Positions 25,959 to 34,867 of a stretch of DNA of 64,000 nucleotides are shown here, piece by piece. The stretch is from SURF-21 sp964510515 (lineage in GTDB: Bacteria; Actinomycetota; Geothermincolia; Geothermincolales; RBG-13-55-18). Within the stretch, counting starts at the first letter, position 1. Every line of letters starts with the position of its first letter. Made by a program: the position numbers and the translations under genes. Where the stretch lies: contig CAZEAU010000006.1 in NCBI GenBank assembly GCA_964510515.1, positions 1 through 64,000 on the forward strand, given 5' to 3'. A model generated the notes under the pieces. That model was not told the DNA's origin, made no database searches, and saw only the letters and a list, made by a program, of their open reading frames with translations.

Positions 25959-27058
25959 GCGGCGCGCGCTTCCCGCGCCACGGCGGCGACTTGAACTGGG
26001 CCGCCGGGCGTTACGGCATAAGGCGGGAAGACTTCCTGGACTTCAGCGCGAACGTCAATCCCCTGGGCCCGCCGCCCGCGTCCCTGCACGCGGCGCAGGA
26101 GGCCCTGGGCGAGATGGCCCGCTACCCCGAGCCCGGTGCCTGGTCCTTGCGCGACCAGCTGGCATCCCGCCTGGGGGTGGAGCCGGGACAGCTCGTCCTG
26201 GGAAACGGCGCGAGCGAACTCATCCACCTCGTGGCGGAACACGCGCGCCCACGTGCGGTGGCGGTGGTCTCGCCGGCTTTCGCGGAATATGAGGCGGCGG
26301 CCCTGCGCGCCGGGGCGGAGGTCGAGCACCTGCAGCTCTACCCCGGCGACGGCTTCCGCCTCGAGGCGCAGGCGCTGGCGCGCTGCGCGGCGCGCGCGCA
26401 GCTCGTCTACGCCTGCAACCCCGCCAGCCCCACGGGCCGCCTCTACGGGCGCGAGGAGCTGCTGCCGGCCCTGGAGGCCTGCCGCGCGGGGGGCGGGTTG
26501 CTGGTGGTGGACGAGAGCTTCATGGGCTTCTGCGCCCGGGAGGAGGCGCGGCGCAGCACTCTCATGGGCGAGGTCGGCGGGGAGGGCCTGGCGGTGATCT
26601 CCACCTTCACCAAGCTCTACGCCCTGGCCGGGCTGCGCGGCCCGGGCTGGCTGGCGGGAGCGCGCGGCCTGGCCTCCGCCCTGGAGGAGAGGGCGGCCCC
26701 CTGGCGGGTGAACTGCGTGGCCCTGGCGGCGGCTCGCGCCTCGCTGGGGGAAGACGCCTACGTGGAGGAGACGCGGGCGCGGGTGGCGGAATGGCGGGAG
26801 GCGCTGGCGCGTGGAATGGAGGAGACGGGCATCTTCCAGGTCTTCCCATCCAGCGCGAACTTCCTGCTGCTGCGCATGTCCGACCCCGGCCGGGACGCGG
26901 CGGAGGTCGTGGACGGGCTGGGGCGCAGGGGCATACTGGTGCGCTCCTGCGCCGGCTTCCGCGGCTTGGAGGAGGGATTCGTGCGCGTGGCCGTGCGCAC
27001 CCCCGCCGAGAACAAGAGGCTGCTGCGCGCCCTGCACGAGCTGGGCAAGGATTTTTAA
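25955..27058 (+). CDS. cobC: threonine-phosphate decarboxylase (PLP enzyme of B12 synthesis)
   Basis: It makes aminopropanol phosphate from threonine phosphate, the linker inserted by CbiB. The 367-residue product belongs to the histidinol-phosphate aminotransferase-like fold: HGGDLNWAAGRYGI at the start, FSANVNPLGPP, YACNPASPTGRLY, and the PLP lysine in ISTFTKLYALAGLRGPG. Position in the cob operon and the HGGD start separate it from true HisC. It is called CobD in Salmonella and CobC in Pseudomonas; its ATG overlaps the cbiB stop. Confidence 0.9.
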   Translation: MSGARFPRHGGDLNWAAGRYGIRREDFLDFSANVNPLGPPPASLHAAQEALGEMARYPEPGAWSLRDQLASRLGVEPGQLVLGNGASELIHLVAEHARPRAVAVVSPAFAEYEAAALRAGAEVEHLQLYPGDGFRLEAQALARCAARAQLVYACNPASPTGRLYGREELLPALEACRAGGGLLVVDESFMGFCAREEARRSTLMGEVGGEGLAVISTFTKLYALAGLRGPGWLAGARGLASALEERAAPWRVNCVALAAARASLGEDAYVEETRARVAEWREALARGMEETGIFQVFPSSANFLLLRMSDPGRDAAEVVDGLGRRGILVRSCAGFRGLEEGFVRVAVRTPAENKRLLRALHELGKDF

Positions 27059-27087
27059 GGGCCATGGTCAGACGAAAAGGAGGAGAG

Positions 27088-28014
27088 ATGAGGGGGAAAA
27101 GCTTGGCCGCCGCCTGCGCGGCATGCGCCCTGCTGGCGGCGGTATTCCTCGCCGGGTGCGGGAACGGGGAGGGAGGCGGAGCGGCGGGCGCGCGGGTCTT
27201 CACGGACGACTTGGGCAGGGAGGTGGCCCTGGAGGGGATACCGCAGCGAGTGGTCTCCATCTCCCCCGCCTGCACGGAGATACTCTTCGCCCTGGGCCTG
27301 GGGGAGAGGGTGGTGGGGGTCACGGAATACTGCGACTATCCGGAGGCGGCGCGGGAAAAGGCGAAGATCGGCACCTTCACCTCCCCCAGCCTGGAGTCCA
27401 TACTGGCCCAGGAGCCGGACCTGGTGCTGGCGGCGGGCGGGGTGCAGCTGGAATTCCTGGAGCGCATGGAGGAGTCGGGCCTGACCGCCTACGTAGTCGA
27501 CCCCGCCGGCTTCGACGCCACGGTGGCCTGCATCCTCGAGGTGGGGGAGCTGACCGGGGCGGCGCGGGAGGCGGAGGAGATAGCCGCGGACATGAACGCG
27601 CGGGCGGTGGAGGTGACCCGGGGGGTCAGGGAGGCGGAGGCCGGGGGCGGGGAGCGCCCGCGGGTCTTCTACGAGATCTTCTACGACAACAACGCATGGA
27701 CGGCAGGCAGGGGCAGCATCGTCTCCGACCTCATCCGCCTGGCGGGCGGCGACAATATCGGCAACGCCGAGAGCGGCGACTACTTCGAGTTCAGCCTGGA
27801 GGCGCTCGTGGACGCGAACCCGCAGGTGTACCTGGCCGGAAGCGGCTCCATGTCCGACCCCGGCGAGATCGCGGCGCGGCCGGGCTGGGAGCGCATGGAC
27901 GCGGTGAGTGAGGGCCGGGTGCACATCATCGAGGAGAACCTGGTCTATCGCACCGGACCCCGGCTCATCCAGGGCCTGGAGCTCATCCACGCCGCCATAT
28001 ACGCGCGCGACTGA
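27088..28014 (+). CDS. btuF: corrinoid ABC transporter, substrate-binding lipoprotein
   Basis: An extracellular B12-binding lipoprotein feeding the BtuCD pump. The 308-residue product has a signal peptide with lipobox LAGC (cysteine at about residue 23). The mature part is a type III binding fold: LGREVALEGIPQRVVSISPACTEIL, GVTEYCDYPEAA, LEAL/VYLAGSGSM, and a C-terminal RTGPRLIQGLELI. AAAAGGAGGAG before the ATG at 27088 decides the start. Its place between cob genes and downstream of a B12 riboswitch makes a corrinoid the likely ligand rather than iron-siderophore. Confidence 0.88.
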   Translation: MRGKSLAAACAACALLAAVFLAGCGNGEGGGAAGARVFTDDLGREVALEGIPQRVVSISPACTEILFALGLGERVVGVTEYCDYPEAAREKAKIGTFTSPSLESILAQEPDLVLAAGGVQLEFLERMEESGLTAYVVDPAGFDATVACILEVGELTGAAREAEEIAADMNARAVEVTRGVREAEAGGGERPRVFYEIFYDNNAWTAGRGSIVSDLIRLAGGDNIGNAESGDYFEFSLEALVDANPQVYLAGSGSMSDPGEIAARPGWERMDAVSEGRVHIIEENLVYRTGPRLIQGLELIHAAIYARD

Positions 28015-28073
28015 GGGCGGCGGCGCGGGGGCGCGAGCCCGCCCCCGCCGTACCGGGAGGTAAGGGGAAGGAC

Positions 28074-29147
28074 ATGCAAGGGACGCCGGGCGTAGCCGAG
28101 AGGCTGGCGGCGCTGCGCAAACGCCGCCTGACCGTTCTGCTGCTGCTGGGGGTGCTCCTGGCCGCGGCGGTGGTGACGGCGGTGGCCCTGGGCGCGGTTT
28201 ACGTGCCCATCGCCACCTCCGCCCGCATCATCTGCTCGCGCCTGCCCCTGCTGGGACGCCTGGTGCAGACCACCTGGTCCCCCACGCAGGAGATCATCAT
28301 CGTCTCCGTGAGGCTGCCGCGCGTTCTGCTGGCGCTGCTGGTGGGCATGGGGCTGGCCCTGGCGGGGGCCATATTCCAGGCCATATTCCGCAACCCCATG
28401 GCCGACCCGGGCATCATCGGCTCCTCGCAGGGGGCGGCCCTGGGGGCGACCACGGCCCTCTTCTTCGGTATAAAATTCGGGTGGGGGGGGCTGTCGGCGG
28501 TGCCGCTTTTCGCCTTCGCCGGGGCCTTCCTGGCCGTTCTCGCGGTCTATATAATCGCCCGCGCCGGGGGGCGGGTCTCCATCGCCTACCTCCTCCTGGC
28601 GGGATTCGCCCTCTCCTCCTTCCTGGCATCCCTGGTCTCGCTGCTCATGGTGCTGAGCGAGGACCGCATGCACGGCATCTTCTTCTGGCTCATGGGGGGG
28701 CTGGGCACGGGCAACTGGGATGCGGTGCTGGCGGTGTTTCCCTTCATCGCGCTGGGGGCGGCGGCGAGCGCCTTCTTCGCCCGCGACCTCAACCTGCTCA
28801 TGTTGGGAGAGGAGCGCGCGGCACAGCTGGGGCTGGAGGCCCGCAGCTTCCTGTGGAGCATGTTCGTGGTAGCGGCCCTCGTGGTGGGGGCCGCGGTCTC
28901 CGTATCGGGCATCATCGGCTTCGTGGGGCTGATGACGCCCCACATGGTGCGGCTGCTCACCGGCCCCGACCACCGCTACCTCATCCCCGGGTCGCTCATC
29001 GGGGGCGGCCTCTTCCTGGTGCTGGCGGACACCCTGGCTCGCATCGTCATCGCCCCCAACGAGATGCCGGTGGGCATCGTGACCGCCTTCTTCGGGGCGC
29101 CCTTTTTCATCTACCTGCTCAAGAGGAGGAAGCATGTCGTGCTGTGA
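28074..29147 (+). CDS. btuC: corrinoid ABC transporter permease (FecCD/BtuC family)
   Basis: A 357-residue membrane protein with about ten hydrophobic segments. Family motifs: VRLPRVLLALLVGMGLALAG, FRNPMADPGIIGSSQGAALG, and the ATPase-contact loop around LGLEARSF. GFVGLMTPHMVRLLTGPDHR near the end is typical. It lies 59 bases after btuF and 96 before btuD. Confidence 0.92.
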   Translation: MQGTPGVAERLAALRKRRLTVLLLLGVLLAAAVVTAVALGAVYVPIATSARIICSRLPLLGRLVQTTWSPTQEIIIVSVRLPRVLLALLVGMGLALAGAIFQAIFRNPMADPGIIGSSQGAALGATTALFFGIKFGWGGLSAVPLFAFAGAFLAVLAVYIIARAGGRVSIAYLLLAGFALSSFLASLVSLLMVLSEDRMHGIFFWLMGGLGTGNWDAVLAVFPFIALGAAASAFFARDLNLLMLGEERAAQLGLEARSFLWSMFVVAALVVGAAVSVSGIIGFVGLMTPHMVRLLTGPDHRYLIPGSLIGGGLFLVLADTLARIVIAPNEMPVGIVTAFFGAPFFIYLLKRRKHVVL

Positions 29148-29243
29148 AGCGGCGGGAGCGGGGCCGAGGGCGCCGCGGGGAGGGGGGCGGCGCGGCGGGC
29201 GCGCGCGCCGCGGATGGCGACGGCGAAAGGAGGCGGGGGCCTG

Positions 29244-30509
29244 ATGGCATGGAAGACCCTGCGGGCGAAAGGGGTGCATGCCGCCTACTACGGCGACGAC
29301 GTCGTCGTGGACATGGACCTGGAGGTGGCCGCGGGAGACTTCGTGGCCATCGTCGGCCCCAACGGCTCCGGGAAGACGAGCTTTCTGAAGACGCTTTCGC
29401 GCGTGCTGCATCCGCGCAAGGGAGTGGTGCTGCTGGGGGGCGACGACCTCTACGGGCTGCGGGCGAGAGAGGTGGCGCGCAGCCTGGCCACGGTGCCCCA
29501 GGACGCGCCCATCTCCTTCGGCTTCACCGCCCTGGAGGTGGTGCTCATGGGGAGGAACCCGCACCTGGGGCGCCTGCGCAGCGCGGGGCCCGAGGACCTG
29601 GAGGCCTCGCGCCTGGCCATGGAGAGGGCCAACGTGTGGCATCTCGCCGACCGCGCGGTGAACGAGCTCTCGGGGGGAGAGAGGCAGAGGGTGATCATCG
29701 CCCAGGCCCTGGCCCAGGACACCGGCCTGCTGCTCCTCGACGAGCCCACCCAGCACCTGGACATCAACCACCAGCTCACCCTCCTGGAGATGCTCTCCTC
29801 CATGTGCTCGCGGGGCTTGGCCGCGGTGCTGGTCATGCACGACCTCAACCTGGCCTCGCAGTACTGCGACCGTATCATCGTCATGCGCGGGGGGAGGGAA
29901 TACGCGCGCGGGGCCCCCGGGGAGGTGCTCACCTCCACCATGCTGCGGGAGGTATTCGGGGTCGGCTCCATCGTCACCCGCCACGCGGTCACCAGCCGCC
30001 CCCACGTCGTCTTCCTGCCCGAGCCCCGCGGCGAAGGGCCGTCGGGACCCAGGGTCCACCTGGTGTGCGGCGGGGCCAGCGGGGCCTCTTTCATGCGCGA
30101 CCTGCTGGAGCGCGGCTGTCATCTCACCGCGGGGGTGCTCAACCTGGGGGACGGAGACGAGGAGGTGGGACGCGCGCTGGAGATACGCATGGCCATTGAG
30201 GCGCCGTTCTCCCACATATCCGAGGCCGCTCATCGCGAAAACCTCGAGCTGGTGCGGGATGCGGACGCGGTGCTGGTGAGCGAACTGCATGTCGGGCCGG
30301 GCAACCTGGTCAACCTGGAGGCGGCGGAGCAGGCGCTGCGCTGGGGGAAGGCGGTCTTCCTCTACTCCCCCCGCCCCATGGCCGCGCGCGACCATACCGG
30401 GGGGGCGGCGGGCGAGCTTTACGCACGCCTGCGCGACATGGGGGCGGTGGAGTGCGGGGAGAAGGGGGCGCTGCTGGAGAGGTTGAGCGGCGGAAGGGGA
30501 AAGAGATGA
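29244..30509 (+). CDS. btuD: corrinoid ABC transporter ATPase with extra C-terminal domain
   Basis: The first ~265 residues are an ordinary FecE/BtuD ATPase: Walker A GPNGSGKTSF, Q-loop VPQDAPISFG, signature LSGGERQRV, Walker B LLLLDEPTQHLD and the switch histidine in VMHDLN. The remaining ~155 residues are unlike a transporter ATPase: they start RVHLVCGGASGASFMRDLLERG, look like an alternating beta-alpha (Rossmann-like) fold, and continue with AGVLNLGDGDEEVGRA and VSELHVGPGNLVNLEAAE. I do not know the function of this part; control of uptake or corrinoid sensing is speculation. AAAGGAGG places the start at the ATG at 29244, giving 421 residues. Confidence 0.9.
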   Translation: MAWKTLRAKGVHAAYYGDDVVVDMDLEVAAGDFVAIVGPNGSGKTSFLKTLSRVLHPRKGVVLLGGDDLYGLRAREVARSLATVPQDAPISFGFTALEVVLMGRNPHLGRLRSAGPEDLEASRLAMERANVWHLADRAVNELSGGERQRVIIAQALAQDTGLLLLDEPTQHLDINHQLTLLEMLSSMCSRGLAAVLVMHDLNLASQYCDRIIVMRGGREYARGAPGEVLTSTMLREVFGVGSIVTRHAVTSRPHVVFLPEPRGEGPSGPRVHLVCGGASGASFMRDLLERGCHLTAGVLNLGDGDEEVGRALEIRMAIEAPFSHISEAAHRENLELVRDADAVLVSELHVGPGNLVNLEAAEQALRWGKAVFLYSPRPMAARDHTGGAAGELYARLRDMGAVECGEKGALLERLSGGRGKR

Positions 30510-31456
30510 CGGTCCGGGGGCGGACTCCCGCGCGCTGCATCATGGTACAGGGCACCTCATCCTCCTGCGGGAAGAGCGTCGTGACGGCGGCGCTGTGCCG
30601 CATCTTCGCGCAGGACGGCTGGCGCGTGGCGCCGTTCAAGTCGCAGAACATGTCCAGCAGGTCCTGGGTCACGGCGCAGGGAGGGGAGATGGGGACGGCC
30701 CAGGCGCTGCAGGCCTGGGCCGCGGGCATAGAGCCGCACAGCGACATGAACCCCATCCTGCTCAAGCCCGCCGGCGATGAGGCGGCCCAGGTGGTCCTCG
30801 GCGGCAGGCCGCTGCGGCGCATGAGCGCGGAGGAATACCACCTGCGCAAACCGGAGTTGCTGCCCGCCGCGCTGCAGGCGCTGGGGAGGCTGCGTGCGGC
30901 CAGCGACATCGTGGTCGTGGAGGGGGCGGGCAGCCCGGCGGAGATAAACCTGGCGGAGCAGGACATCGCCAACATGCGCATAGCCCGGGCGGCGGGCGCG
31001 GCGGTCGTCCTGGTGGGAGACATAGACCGCGGGGGGATGTTCGCCTCCCTGGTGGGCACCCTGGAGCTGCTGCGGCAGGAGGAGAGAGACCTGGTGGCCG
31101 GCTTCATCGTCAACAAGTTCCGCGGCACCCCGCGCCTGCTGCGCCCGGGGCTGGACTTTATCGAGGAGAGGACGGGGAAGCCGGTGCTGGGCGTCGTCCC
31201 CCACGTGCGCCACCTCGGCCTGGAGGAAGAGGACGGCGCGGGCCTGCAGGAGCGGCGCGCATCGCCGTCCGTGCCCGCCGCGGAGGGGGACGAAAGGGAG
31301 AGGGAGCGCAGGCTCGACCGCCTGGCTGCCGTCGTCAGGTCCTCGCTCGACATCCCCCGCATCTATTCCCTGCTCGCGCCGCTGCCCTGGCCGCCGCCGC
31401 CCGCGCGATTGCTGTATCATGGGGGGATGATCGGCGCCTGCGGGTGCCCGGACTGA
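30506..31456 (+). CDS. CobQ (cobyric acid synthase)-like protein lacking the glutamine amidotransferase domain
   Basis: The 316-residue product starts like CobQ: P-loop GTSSSCGKS (residues 16-24), the KSQNMSSRSWVTAQGGEMG block, VVVEGAGSPAEINL and LVGDIDRGGMFASLVGTLELL. After LGLEEEDG, where CobQ normally continues with its class I glutaminase-like domain (about 200 residues with a Cys-His-Glu triad), there is only a 30-residue acidic stretch and then RLDRLAAVVRSSLDIPRIYSLL, which resembles the last helix of a complete CobQ. Full-length proteins have about 480-500 residues. It therefore looks like an internal loss of the glutaminase domain; ammonia or a separate glutaminase would be needed for amide formation. 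Overlaps the btuD stop. Confidence 0.8.
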   Translation: MTVRGRTPARCIMVQGTSSSCGKSVVTAALCRIFAQDGWRVAPFKSQNMSSRSWVTAQGGEMGTAQALQAWAAGIEPHSDMNPILLKPAGDEAAQVVLGGRPLRRMSAEEYHLRKPELLPAALQALGRLRAASDIVVVEGAGSPAEINLAEQDIANMRIARAAGAAVVLVGDIDRGGMFASLVGTLELLRQEERDLVAGFIVNKFRGTPRLLRPGLDFIEERTGKPVLGVVPHVRHLGLEEEDGAGLQERRASPSVPAAEGDERERERRLDRLAAVVRSSLDIPRIYSLLAPLPWPPPPARLLYHGGMIGACGCPD

Positions 31457-31517
31457 GAAAGCGCGGGCAGGAGGAAGCGGCAGAGGCGCAGAAAAACTGA
31501 GCGCGGGAGGTAGTGGA

Positions 31518-32687
31518 TTGACCAGGAGGATGCGGAGCAAATTGAAGCGGCGGCAGGACAGGCGCCAGGTGGTGTTTCTGAGCCTGGGGTGCGCGCTGCT
31601 CTGCGGCCTGACCCTCATGGTCTTCACGCTCACCGGGCCGCGCTACGCAGATGAGCCGGGCGGCGCGTCCGCGGTCGCCCTGGCGGCCGGGGAGGCCGCG
31701 AGGGCGGAGGGGTGGGAGGGGGCGGGGGGCGATACGCCTCCGCTCAGCCTGGGCCTGGGGGGCGACGTGACCTTCGGCCTGGAGGTCGCCGACATGGTGG
31801 CGCGGGAAGGAGCGGCATATCCCTGGGAGGAGGTATCGCCGCTGTTCGCCGCGTACGACGTCACGGCGGTGAACCTCGAGGGGCCCCTGTGCAGGGGCAC
31901 CACGCCAAGCGCCACCCAGCCTTCCGTGCTCCTGCGCGGCGACGCTTCCTGCGCGGCCCCCCTGGCCGGGGCGGGAGTGGACGCCGTATGCCTGGCCAAC
32001 GACCATGCCATGGACTACGGCGCCGCGGGCCTGGAGGAGACCCTGAACGCGCTGCGCGCACAGGGCGTGGGGGTATGCGGGGCGGGCCCGAGCAGGAGCG
32101 CCGCGGAGCGGCCGCTGGTGCTCACGGCCGGAAGCGGCGCCAGCGTCGCCCTCCTCTCCTTCTGCGACGTAGCCCCGGAGACCTGGGCGGCGGGCGAGGA
32201 TTCGCCGGGCATAGCCAGGGCACGGCTCGAACGCATGGAAGAGCTGGTGGGGGAGGCGGCGCTGGCGGCGCATTACGTCGTGGTGCTGGTGCACTGGGGG
32301 GAGGTCGGCTCGCAGGAGATCACGCCGCGCCAGCGGGAGATGGCCAGGGCCTGCGTCGATGCCGGTGCCGACCTGGTGGCCGGCTGCCACCCCCACGTGG
32401 TGCAGGGGGTGGAGGTGATCTCCGGGGTGCCGGTGCTGTACTCCCTCGGCAACCTGGTCTTCCCCTCCGGCAGCGAGGCGGGAAAGAGCGCGATCTTCGC
32501 CGGGTGTCGTTTCCAGGAAGGGCGCCTGGCCGCGCTGGAGATAGTGCCCCTGAGGATAGAGGGGGGGAGGCCGGTGCCGCTCTCCGGCCTCGACGCGGAG
32601 AGGGCCTTGCGCCTGCTGGAGGCGGCTTCTCCCGGTGTGCGCATGGAGATATCGGCGGCAAGTGGCACCGCCGCCATCAAGCCCTGA
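31518..32687 (+). CDS. CapA family protein (poly-gamma-glutamate synthesis-type phosphoesterase)
   Basis: A 389-residue membrane-anchored protein with a calcineurin-like fold, exported or facing outward. A basic N-terminus and a hydrophobic segment (about residues 16-38) precede it. Metal-site motifs: LGGDVTFG, NLEGPLC, ANDHAMDYG, VHWGEVGSQEITPRQRE, GCHPHVVQGVEV and YSLGNLVF. The first family members were named for capsule polymer synthesis, but no pgsB/pgsC partner is near, so its substrate is unknown. The TTG at 31518 is the best start because GGGAGG lies seven bases upstream; the next ATG (31530) has its Shine-Dalgarno directly abutting. Confidence 0.88.
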   Translation: MTRRMRSKLKRRQDRRQVVFLSLGCALLCGLTLMVFTLTGPRYADEPGGASAVALAAGEAARAEGWEGAGGDTPPLSLGLGGDVTFGLEVADMVAREGAAYPWEEVSPLFAAYDVTAVNLEGPLCRGTTPSATQPSVLLRGDASCAAPLAGAGVDAVCLANDHAMDYGAAGLEETLNALRAQGVGVCGAGPSRSAAERPLVLTAGSGASVALLSFCDVAPETWAAGEDSPGIARARLERMEELVGEAALAAHYVVVLVHWGEVGSQEITPRQREMARACVDAGADLVAGCHPHVVQGVEVISGVPVLYSLGNLVFPSGSEAGKSAIFAGCRFQEGRLAALEIVPLRIEGGRPVPLSGLDAERALRLLEAASPGVRMEISAASGTAAIKP

Positions 32688-32802
32688 CCCGCCCGCCCCC
32701 TGCGCCCCATCGTCTCCCCGCTCCGCGGCGCATACGTGGCGGGCTCCCCACCTTCCCCGAGGCGCTATCATCATATAAAGAGTATGGAGAGGGGGGGCCG
32801 AG

Positions 32803-34203
32803 ATGAGGTGGGAAAAAGAGCGCTTCGCGGTGATCGCGAGGGTGAGGGACACCCTGCGCCGCTGGCCCATGTTCGCCCCCGGAGACGAGGTCATCGCGGC
32901 CGTGTCCGGGGGGGCGGACTCGCTGGTCCTGCTGGATGTCCTGGTGCAGATGAAGGAAGAGCTGGGGATCGGCCTGAGGGTGCTGCACGTGGACCACGGA
33001 GTGCGTCCCGCGTCGGGGGAGGACGCCGCCTGGGTGCAGGGAGTGGCGACCCATTACCGCCTCCCCTGCAGCGTGCGCAGGATCGAGGTGGCGGGCGGGG
33101 GTCGGCGCAGCCCCGAGGAAAGGTTACGGGAGGCGCGCTACGCCGCCTTCGCGGAGGAGATAGCGGCAAAAGGGGCCACCAGCCTGGCCACCGGGCACAG
33201 CGCTGACGACCGCGTGGAGACCCTGTTGCTGCGCGTCATCGCGGGCAGCGGCCCCGCGGGATTGGGCTCCATCCCGCCGGTGCGCCGCCCCTATGTCAGG
33301 CCCCTCATCCGCGTGTGGAGGAGCGAGATCGAGGGCTACGCGTCCCGCCTTCCCTTTTCTCCGCGGCAGGACCACACCAACCTCGACCTTTCCATTCCTC
33401 GCAACCGCGTCCGCCACCGCCTGCTCCCGCTGCTGCAGGAGGAGTACAACCCTTCCGTGAAACGGGCGCTGCTGGCGGAGGCGGAGATGCTGGCCTCGGT
33501 GGCGGAGGTCCTGCGGACGTGCGCCGCGCGGGCGGAGGGGATGGTGACTCCGGCCGCATGCGGGGGGGAGGAGATCGACGTGGCGGGACTGCGCTCCCTA
33601 CCCACGGCGCTCAGGCGCGAGGTCCTGGCTTCCTCCCTGCGCCGCTTGGGGGTGGAGCCCGCCTTCGCGCTGGTGGAGGACATAAGGATCAAGCTGCTGG
33701 AGACGGACGGCAATGCGCGGCTCGACCTCTCGCCGCGGCTGTCGGCGCGCCGTATCTACGGCCGCCTCGTCCTCGGGCCCAGGCCGGGCGCGGCGGCGGT
33801 AGAGGAGACCTACCTCTGCGGCGAGGGGCTCTTCGACCTGCCCCTCCCCGGGCCGCGTTTGCGGGTGAGCATGCGGCCGCGCGGTGACGCCGACCCCCGC
33901 GAGGAGGCGGACGGGAGGTGCACGGCCTGGCTGGACGCGGAGCGCCTCGCCTTCCCGCTGCTGGTCAGGGGCATCCGCCCCGGCGACCGCTTCCATCCCC
34001 TGGGCGCCCCGGGGCGGCGTAAGCTGCAGGACTTCCTGGTGGATGCCAAGGTCCCCCGCGAGGAGCGGGCGCGGGTCCTGGTCCTGGAGTCGGGGGGGGA
34101 GATCGCCTGGGTCATGGGCATGCGCATAGACGAGAGGTTCAAGCTGCGGGATACCACAACCTGCGTGGCGGAGTTCAGGTTGAGTTGCGGGCGGCGCGCC
34201 TGA
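32803..34203 (+). CDS. tilS: tRNA(Ile)-lysidine synthetase
   Basis: It changes the wobble cytidine of tRNA-Ile(CAU) to lysidine with ATP and lysine. The 466-residue product has the PP-loop VSGGADSLVLLDVL, HVDHGVRPASGEDA, TGHSADDRVETLLLRVIAG and RPLIRVWRSEIEGY, then a substrate-binding C-terminal region with GDRFHPLGAPGRRKLQDFLVD. A possible -10 (TATAAA, 32774-32779) sits just upstream. It starts the conserved run tilS-hpt-ftsH. Confidence 0.94.
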   Translation: MRWEKERFAVIARVRDTLRRWPMFAPGDEVIAAVSGGADSLVLLDVLVQMKEELGIGLRVLHVDHGVRPASGEDAAWVQGVATHYRLPCSVRRIEVAGGGRRSPEERLREARYAAFAEEIAAKGATSLATGHSADDRVETLLLRVIAGSGPAGLGSIPPVRRPYVRPLIRVWRSEIEGYASRLPFSPRQDHTNLDLSIPRNRVRHRLLPLLQEEYNPSVKRALLAEAEMLASVAEVLRTCAARAEGMVTPAACGGEEIDVAGLRSLPTALRREVLASSLRRLGVEPAFALVEDIRIKLLETDGNARLDLSPRLSARRIYGRLVLGPRPGAAAVEETYLCGEGLFDLPLPGPRLRVSMRPRGDADPREEADGRCTAWLDAERLAFPLLVRGIRPGDRFHPLGAPGRRKLQDFLVDAKVPREERARVLVLESGGEIAWVMGMRIDERFKLRDTTTCVAEFRLSCGRRA

Positions 34204-34316
34204 AGGCCGCGGCGGCGGGGTTTCAGGTGGGCGGAGGCGGGGTCGATAAGTGCAGGGCGGCCCGCAAAATGAGGGTGGTCATGCCCGGGCGGAGAGGAAC
34301 GGAGGATAATAGAGTC

Positions 34317-34865
34317 ATGGGACTGGAGGCGGTGACGCCGCTCATCGGCGGCGCGGAGGTGAAAGCCCGCATCGCGGAGATGGCGGCGCAGATAAACGGC
34401 GACTACGCCGGGCGCGACCTGGTCATGGTGGGGGTGCTCAAGGGCGCCTTCGTTTTTCTGGCCGACCTGGCCAGGCGGGTGGAGCTGCCCCTGCAGGTGG
34501 ATTTCGTCGCCGTGTCGAGCTACGGTAAGGACACCGAATCGTGCGGGGCGGTGAGGATAATCAAGGACATGGACCTGGAGATAGGGGGCAAGGACGTGCT
34601 CCTGGTGGAGGATATCGTGGATACCGGGCTGACGCTCAAATACCTCGCCGGCCTGCTGCGCGAGAGGGGCCCCGCATCGCTCGCGGTGTGTGCCTTGCTT
34701 AACAAACCCGACGCGCGTAAGGTGGATGTCGAGATAAAATACAGCGGTTTCGACGTGCCTCCCCTTTTCGTGGTCGGGTACGGCCTCGACTATGCCGAGA
34801 GGTACCGGCAGTTGCCCTTCGTGGGGGTGCTGCGGGAAGAGGAGGGGGGCGGAGAGGCGGTTTGA
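34317..34865 (+). CDS. hpt: hypoxanthine-guanine phosphoribosyltransferase
   Basis: Purine salvage: joins hypoxanthine or guanine to PRPP. The 182-residue product has GVLKGAFVFLADLARR, VSSYGKDT, the PRPP-binding acidic motif VLLVEDIVDTGLTL and KPDARKVDVEIKYSGFDVP. I place the start at the ATG 34317 (GGAGG 11 bases upstream), which gives the family's length; frames reaching back to 34185 or the ATG 34281 add unconserved residues. Between tilS and ftsH as in many bacteria. Confidence 0.94.
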   Translation: MGLEAVTPLIGGAEVKARIAEMAAQINGDYAGRDLVMVGVLKGAFVFLADLARRVELPLQVDFVAVSSYGKDTESCGAVRIIKDMDLEIGGKDVLLVEDIVDTGLTLKYLAGLLRERGPASLAVCALLNKPDARKVDVEIKYSGFDVPPLFVVGYGLDYAERYRQLPFVGVLREEEGGGEAV

Positions 34866-34867
34866 AC

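Noticed and set aside
29244..30509. Fusion of btuD with the C-terminal domain being an assembly artefact
   Set aside because: The frame and codon use continue smoothly and the end overlaps the next gene by four bases, as in the rest of the operon.
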